Shown: positions 61,001-64,000 of the stretch, piece after piece
How positions within the stretch are numbered: the stretch's first letter is position 1
Layout: the number at the start of each line of letters is the position of its first letter
Assembly (NCBI RefSeq): GCF_047663525.1
Contig: NC_092602.1
Location: 12,645,501 to 12,709,500 of the forward strand
Direction of reading: 5' to 3'
DNA from: Anas platyrhynchos
Taxonomy: Eukaryota; Chordata; Aves; Anseriformes; Anatidae
DNA length: 64,000 nucleotides
Position numbers and translations under genes: made by a program
Notes under the pieces: model-generated
What the model saw: only the letters and a program-made list of their open reading frames with translations
Told to the model about the DNA's origin: nothing
Databases searched by the model: none

Positions 61001-64000
61001 CCTCAGAGCATGTCAGAAATTACTAGACATTCTACCCGAGGATAAATGTCACACACCTATGAATTATCAAGTCTTGAAGAGTGTCGATGGCATCGAGACA
61101 GAAATCTCAGGGCTTTGATTCAGCAAGTTGGAGCTTAGCTTCAGTAATGTTATGCAGTGCATAATAACTTTCTTTTAAAGTTATTACAATTAGTATTGAC
61201 CAAGATGCCAGCTGATATATTCTACAAAATTCGTGCAAATGGCAGACTTGCATGCAGGATTACTTTAAGAAACTAGTCTGTGAACTTGATGATTTCCATG
61301 CTCTTTGGGCTCTCAGCACCACTTGCAAATTATTAACGCCCATCAGTGTTTGTATGAGCCCAGTTCTTTTCAGTGAGTTTCTGAATCATATTTTTAAATT
61401 CTCCTCAACATTTAGCCACGTTTCAACCAATGAAACTATATGAAACTTAACATAAGAAAAATAAGGGCTAACCAAAGAAAGGGCTTAAGAGCTTCTATCA
61501 GAAAATACAGAGGCAGCCTTTATGTATTGCAGCCTCTATGCCCTGGAAAATGAACTCATCTCCCACTCAAGCTCTCTAAGTGTAATGTGCCGTTGGTGAG
61601 AGCCTCTACCATATCAACGTACAGCGAGGGTTTCCAAATGTCATGAAAGTTACTAGAACATCAGAGCAAATACAGCAATTTCCCCAAAGAATCTTCTACT
61701 TTATTCACAGGTCTTTTCTTCTCTGATTTTAATAAAAATTCTGCCATAGAAATTTTGTAAATTAAACGTAAGGAAATAAGCACTGGTCCATATCGAAATA
61801 AACTGCAGCAGCCACAACCCCACATCTTCAGTGCTTCATCAAAGAGCATTAATAAACACGGACATCGACACCTAAAATGACTGGGTTTAAAACATTCCTC
61901 TTTGAGCTCCACGTATCTCATTCCCTCAGGTTCTATCAATAGCTACAAACTACTAACATTTAATCTCTTTGCTGCTGTGAGGGCATTTGTGACCACTCTA
62001 GCAATATGGCTATACTCTTAGATGTCAGTTTTGGTTTTAACAACATCTGACTGATATTCATCCCTCACGGTCACAGGTCACTCAACATGGATCAAGTTTT
62101 CAAATGTTTGTTTTACCATAAGGCAAACATGCAGCATAGTTCAAGTTCAACAGCCAGTATCTGGCAGCACATCACAGATTTAAGCATTTAGAAAACTATT
62201 CAATAGATCACAAAAATATATTTTGCACAAGGGTCCTGAATTAATTAACAAATTCTGCTCATGTGCAGTTTGGATTAAATGCTTTCTGGGACATCAGTTT
62301 GAGAAGGTACGTTCCCCAAGCTGCTTCAAATGCTTCTTATGTCACCTGTACTCATACTCTGGATGATCACATTCTCACATTTTCAGGCTGCATGTCTACT
62401 TCAGGACTTTTGATTGACATTTTCTGAAGTGTATGCCTCCCAGCCATCTGCATCATCGCCACGTAATTTAGGCCAGACACTTCAAAGAGCAAAGATGTTA
62501 TGCCTTTATAAATTGCAGTCACATACCGCTTATGTTAGACTAAAACTGTCCTAATTTTAATTAAAATAATGTGGTTCTCCAGAGGTCATGATTATGCAGC
62601 ACACCCACAATAATCATTCTGAGTGCTGCATTTACGCACTCAAATTTGAATGATGATGCTGATCAGGACACGTTATTTCTCTATAAACAGTTAGGAAGAA
62701 AAAGATGGATGGGAGGAGATGATGCTTCCTGGTAACAGTTTGGGCTGAAATTACAGAGAGTTTTGAACAATTACAGAGAAGTTTGTACACTTCTAGCATG
62801 TACCTGACAGTTTCCCCAAAACACCTCTGAAATGCTACAAAACTTTCAGAAGCGCTTCTTCGTTGGTGTCACCAGAGCATAATGATAAACCTGATCACTG
62901 TAATAAATGACCTGACACAATATTACTCATTTTAAACAGCTTAGCTGTAGCCTGTCTACCTACTGAGTCTTGCTAAAGGTGTCAGCACCGGCTGTAACAG
63001 TCAGCTGCCAGCGCAAGCCCCTTTGCTGTACAGCTCCTTTGTGCAATACCACCAGGAACCTCCCATTTGTCACACGAGGATATGGCCCATTCGACAGTTC
63101 ATTTAACTCTCCCTTTCCCAAAACCTAGATGCAGGCAGTGCAGACCATTCAGCTTGTGAACTCCATGACATCTGCTCTCTAAGCGTGTACAACTGAGCTG
63201 ACAGCTGAGCACGGTATTGCAGGGAAGCGGGCTGTGCTCCTCCGGGTGCACGAGCACCGGTGTCTGGGTAACGCAGAGCCGAGGGTAGCTGCAGAAGCAT
63301 GTGCCAGCCTGAATTTAAAAGTTGCAACACCACCAATCCACGTTTTTTTGCTATTATGTTTATTCCTCCACTTTGCTCAGTGTTCCTTCACGTAACCACA
63401 ACGTAAAAGACCGTCTGTATAATAAAGGTAAGCACTTCGGTTTCTTCTTCCCAATATTTACGGTAGAGCTAATGGAAAGGGGTTAGTTTTTGATAAAATT
63501 TTGTCAGAGGTTTTTATCATTATTTTACACATTTCACAGAAGGTCGAACCAAAGCCTTCTGTAGTCACGCTCAAAACCTTTAATACACAAAGAAAAAAAA
63601 AGAAAAAAAAAAAAAAAAAAGAACAGAAATTTAGAAGAAATCCACAGTTACAATGCCACAGACAAAAGAACCCATATTTCACTACGCAGAATGCACAAAT
63701 GAACCAAATGTATTAGGGAAACAAAAGACAAACAAACCAAAGTGCAAACATTCAAGCTGAAAGTTAATGAAATAAGCCAGCAACCTGGAGACAAAGATTT
63801 AACTTCCTCAAAGCTTCATAAATATTGATGCATTTGAAGACTGTAAAGGTTTTCGTTTTGCTTTGTTTAGATGATAAGGGATGGGCTCTAGGGAAAATTC
63901 TAATTCATCTAAGAAATACCAAATCTGAATGAAGAAAAAAAATCTGGGATGAAACTACATTTTAGAACCATTGAAAAGTACCTGAAATGGTTGCTGCTGG
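23061..64000 (-). CDS. EP400: EP400, E1A-binding protein p400 (5' partial, 53 exons in window)
   Basis: EP400 is the SNF2-family ATPase of the p400/TIP60 (NuA4-like) complex and is involved in H2A.Z/H3.3 exchange in nuclear chromatin. Fifty-three exons, all with GT donors and AG acceptors, join without a frame break into 2,656 codons ending in TGA at 23061-23063. Domain order, from the window's first codon, is Gln/Pro-rich (1-299), HSA (about 300-434), acidic linker (435-602), ATPase lobe 1 (603-930), insertion (931-1353), lobe 2 (1354-1581), acidic/charged region (1582-1820), SANT (1821-1960), and Gln-rich tail (2067-2656). The length matches what human EP400 (about 3,160 residues) has beyond its first ~490 residues. 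The first exon seen (63982-64000) is cut by the window edge. Exon lists are given in the block entries. Identity is very likely; individual splice edges were placed by eye. Confidence 0.95.
27266..27290. repeat. (TA)n microsatellite
   Basis: An interrupted TA dinucleotide tract lies in the EP400 intron next to the acceptor side of the exon 27032-27227. Confidence 0.8.
31641..32580 (-). CDS. EP400: EP400 exons: SANT to Gln-rich tail bridge
   Basis: Exons 32444-32580, 31857-31913 and 31641-31719 encode fragment residues 1976-2066: [54 protein letters not shown] and [20 protein letters not shown]. These are close to mammalian EP400 and end in a short charged helix (AKEKK). No domain is assigned. 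The intron 32581-33598 holds only AT-rich sequence; the intron between the second and third exons carries a short AT-rich imperfect repeat around 31757-31802. Confidence 0.9.
33599..34810 (-). CDS. EP400: EP400 exons: SANT/Myb-like domain
   Basis: Exons 34569-34810, 33891-34064 and 33599-33646 encode fragment residues 1821-1975. A basic segment ([20 protein letters not shown]) precedes the SANT fold: [40 protein letters not shown] and [17 protein letters not shown]. The spaced tryptophans and the final QCRNRYE helix are typical SANT features. In p400 this domain is linked to nucleosome and TIP60 regulation. The small 48-base exon at 33599-33646 ([15 protein letters not shown], preceded by Leu) keeps frame. 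It is not part of the human sequence I recall as canonical, so it may be a cassette exon. Confidence 0.9.
35219..37312 (-). CDS. EP400: EP400 exons: post-helicase acidic and charged region
   Basis: Exons 37169-37312, 36701-36859, 36351-36434, 35648-35779, 35480-35524 and 35219-35372 encode about residues 1582-1820. Recognisable segments are [80 protein letters not shown] and [20 protein letters not shown], then [17 protein letters not shown]. Every exon but the last is a whole number of codons, so cassette skipping would not break frame. The 35648-35779 exon has a second, in-frame donor that would extend it to 35597. No catalytic motif is known for this region; in the family it connects the motor to the SANT domain. 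Confidence 0.9.
35597..35647 (-). other. EP400: Optional in-frame extension of EP400 exon 35648-35779
   Basis: Beyond the donor at 35646-35647 (AAA then GTAATT) the reading frame stays open for 51 bases (17 codons, [17 protein letters not shown]) to a second donor (CAG then GTATTC, at 35595-35596). Both donors leave phase 0, so either joins the next exon in frame. The shorter form matches mammalian EP400 as I recall it. Confidence 0.45.
37450..37717 (-). other. Candidate cryptic terminal exon inside EP400 intron
   Basis: On the minus strand a plausible acceptor (pyrimidine-rich, TTCTGCAG before 37717) opens a 49-codon reading frame ending with TAG at 37566-37568. AATAAA follows about 110 bases later (37450-37455), with a T-rich stretch beyond it. 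The peptide looks coding in composition: it starts [19 protein letters not shown], then an acidic/serine segment [21 protein letters not shown] do not recognise it. Its frame does not follow from the preceding EP400 exon (37982-38093, phase 0); it needs an exon ending one base into a codon. It could be an alternative 3' terminal exon, a retrocopy fragment or chance. Confidence 0.3.
37982..39377 (-). CDS. EP400: EP400 exons: SNF2 ATPase lobe 2 (HelicC)
   Basis: Exons 39175-39377, 38904-39073, 38499-38695 and 37982-38093 encode about residues 1354-1581 of the fragment. Visible helicase C-terminal motifs are [74 protein letters not shown] and motif [12 protein letters not shown], then [20 protein letters not shown] and [14 protein letters not shown]. 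The arginine finger RIGR is present, so both halves of the ATPase site are complete. Conservation with mammalian EP400 is very high here, in contrast to the flanking low-complexity exons. The intron downstream (37313-37981) contains the candidate cryptic terminal exon described separately. Confidence 0.95.
39539..39559. repeat. (TC)n microsatellite
   Basis: About ten TC units, followed by a T-rich stretch, lie in the EP400 intron between exons 39175-39377 and 39755-40053. Confidence 0.85.
39755..46508 (-). CDS. EP400: EP400 exons: insertion splitting the ATPase
   Basis: Exons 46342-46508, 45540-45694, 44780-45016, 43557-43721, 42629-42796, 40566-40645 and 39755-40053 encode fragment residues 931 to about 1353, between the two ATPase lobes. 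Such a long insertion is typical of the INO80/SWR1/p400 class. Content is Gln/Ala/Thr/Val-rich ([31 protein letters not shown]), ending in a charged segment ([32 protein letters not shown]) and [19 protein letters not shown]. The acceptor of the 45016 exon was chosen because it is the AG that keeps the frame; an ORF running upstream of it is intronic. The 80-base exon at 40566-40645 is less certain. The introns 40646-42628 (2.0 kb) and 43722-44779 (1.1 kb) show nothing else coding. Confidence 0.87.
47486..50943 (-). CDS. EP400: EP400 exons: SNF2 ATPase lobe 1
   Basis: Exons 50766-50943, 50060-50196, 49507-49676, 48864-49038, 48330-48466 and 47486-47672 encode fragment residues 603-930. SNF2_N motifs appear in order: [20 protein letters not shown], Walker A in ADEAGLGKT (Lys codon at 50812-50814), motif Ia region [20 protein letters not shown], Walker B DEMQ (about 49560-49571) in place of the usual DEAH, and [20 protein letters not shown]. 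Next come [20 protein letters not shown] and [15 protein letters not shown] rather than DEAH is, as I recall, also the form in mammalian EP400, so it is not a defect. The lobe looks intact, consistent with an active ATPase. No frame break or stop is seen. Confidence 0.95.
51137..54807 (-). CDS. EP400: EP400 exons: acidic linker between HSA and ATPase
   Basis: Exons 54755-54807, 54208-54265, 53448-53537, 52078-52185 and 51137-51330 encode fragment residues 435-602. The segment has a basic patch ([15 protein letters not shown]) followed by strongly acidic sequence ([16 protein letters not shown]) and then [20 protein letters not shown]. The last exon ([20 protein letters not shown]) leads into the helicase. 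The first three exons total 201 bases, so skipping all of them together would preserve frame. Two CR1 tails in opposite orientation bracket them. A possible 27-base microexon at 54480-54506 lies between the first two. The region 52186-53331 is intron with no recognised element. Confidence 0.88.
53332..53420 (-). mobile_element. CR1 3'-tail fragment (minus orientation)
   Basis: The plus strand reads atcacagaatcacagaattg and continues ggaaggaatctcgaaagatc, then tccaaccccctcc. This is the reverse complement of the conserved CR1 3' tail, whose terminal ATTCTRTGA-type repeats give the cacagaat units. It lies in an EP400 intron about 25 bases from the donor of the exon 53448-53537. It is a typical 5'-truncated copy. 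Confidence 0.85.
54480..54506 (-). other. EP400: Possible EP400 27-base microexon
   Basis: A 27-base segment encoding SLETNAGEK has a donor (AAG then GTAATC) and an AG just upstream, and is a whole number of codons between two phase-0 exon borders. The acceptor context is poor in pyrimidines (it ends TGAAAATGAG), so use is doubtful. It would add nine residues to the acidic linker. Confidence 0.25.
54890..55080 (+). mobile_element. CR1 3'-end fragment (plus orientation)
   Basis: A CR1 3' end runs in the plus direction: ggaagtgctcaaggccaggt, ggatggggctttgagtaacc, catgatctttaaggtctc and caacccaaaccattatacaa. It matches the pattern of avian CR1 tails (ATGATCTTTAAGGTC, CAACCCAAACCATT). It sits in the EP400 intron between exons 54755-54807 and 55246-55324, antisense to EP400 and inverted relative to the copy at 53332-53420. 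Confidence 0.85.
55246..57175 (-). CDS. EP400: EP400 exons: HSA domain
   Basis: Exons 56990-57175, 55437-55577 and 55246-55324 encode fragment residues 300-434. The first carries the HSA signature ([20 protein letters not shown] followed by [14 protein letters not shown]). The second continues it as a basic helix ([20 protein letters not shown], then [20 protein letters not shown]). In SWR1/INO80/p400 motors the HSA helix recruits actin and actin-related proteins (actin and BAF53a/ACTL6A in p400). The near-identity to mammalian EP400 over these residues is among the strongest identity evidence in the window. The 1.4 kb intron 55578-56989 shows only AT-rich sequence with a pure A-run at about 55940-55960. 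Confidence 0.93.
57929..64000 (-). CDS. EP400: EP400 exons: Gln/Pro-rich N-terminal region
   Basis: Exons at 63982-64000 (partial), 60103-60190, 59572-59679, 58496-58875 and 57929-58231 encode fragment residues 1-299. The stretch is low-complexity, rich in Gln, Pro, Ser and Thr. Recognisable segments include [30 protein letters not shown] and [20 protein letters not shown], which are close to the mammalian N-terminal region upstream of the HSA domain. No enzymatic motif is expected here; in the family this region is an interaction and regulatory segment. The intron 60191-63981 (3.8 kb) is the largest seen. I found no further exon in it, only AT-rich sequence and an A-rich run at 63592-63620. 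Confidence 0.9.

Noticed and set aside
63580-63625. Long A-run as a retrocopy tail
   Set aside because: No coding or transcript-like sequence precedes it. Similar A-runs occur throughout these introns.
23061-64000. SNORA49 snoRNA, which lies in an intron of human EP400
   Set aside because: I looked for an H/ACA-type hairpin-hinge-hairpin-ACA layout in the introns but could not identify one with confidence by eye.

Overview
The window is vertebrate nuclear DNA, almost certainly avian. Two multi-exon genes with GT-AG introns lie on the minus strand. The repeats are of the CR1 LINE type, both as an open-reading-frame-bearing copy and as characteristic CR1 3' tails. Introns are short and genes tightly packed, as on a bird microchromosome. 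There are no operons, CRISPR arrays or bacterial features.

From left to right: positions 1 to about 7,850 are non-coding flank in which I could support no gene. About 7,860-10,181 is a CR1 LINE on the plus strand. It keeps the endonuclease/reverse-transcriptase ORF2 region but is cut off before the second half of the reverse-transcriptase catalytic site. Positions 12,061-20,695 hold the complete 15-exon NOC4L gene (minus strand, 515 codons plus stop), a nucleolar factor for 40S ribosome assembly. A CpG island with very long G-runs sits at its 5' end. The EP400 poly(A) signal lies only about 190 bases upstream of the NOC4L start codon.

Positions about 20,860-64,000 are the 3' five-sixths of EP400 (minus strand): a 2.2 kb 3' UTR and 53 coding exons that join in one continuous frame of 2,656 codons plus stop. 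They encode, in order, part of the Gln/Pro-rich N-terminal region, the HSA domain, an acidic linker, SNF2 ATPase lobe 1 (Walker A in DEAGLGKT, Walker B in DEMQ), a long low-complexity insertion, ATPase lobe 2, a SANT/Myb domain and a long Gln/Thr/Val-rich tail. The 5' end of EP400 lies beyond position 64,000. EP400 is the motor subunit of the p400/TIP60 chromatin-remodelling complex; NOC4L works in the nucleolus. They are tandem neighbours and show no sign of acting in one pathway.

I found no new multi-gene system. The most interesting observations are: the near-abutting EP400-NOC4L tandem with no DDX51 or EP400NL between them; a possible unannotated terminal exon inside an EP400 intron; an inverted pair of CR1 tails bracketing a frame-neutral exon set; tandem in-frame splice donors; a strong out-of-frame decoy donor beside a weak NOC4L donor; and a CR1 copy truncated at the unusual (3') end. 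Protein identities rest on recalled family sequences, not on a database search.
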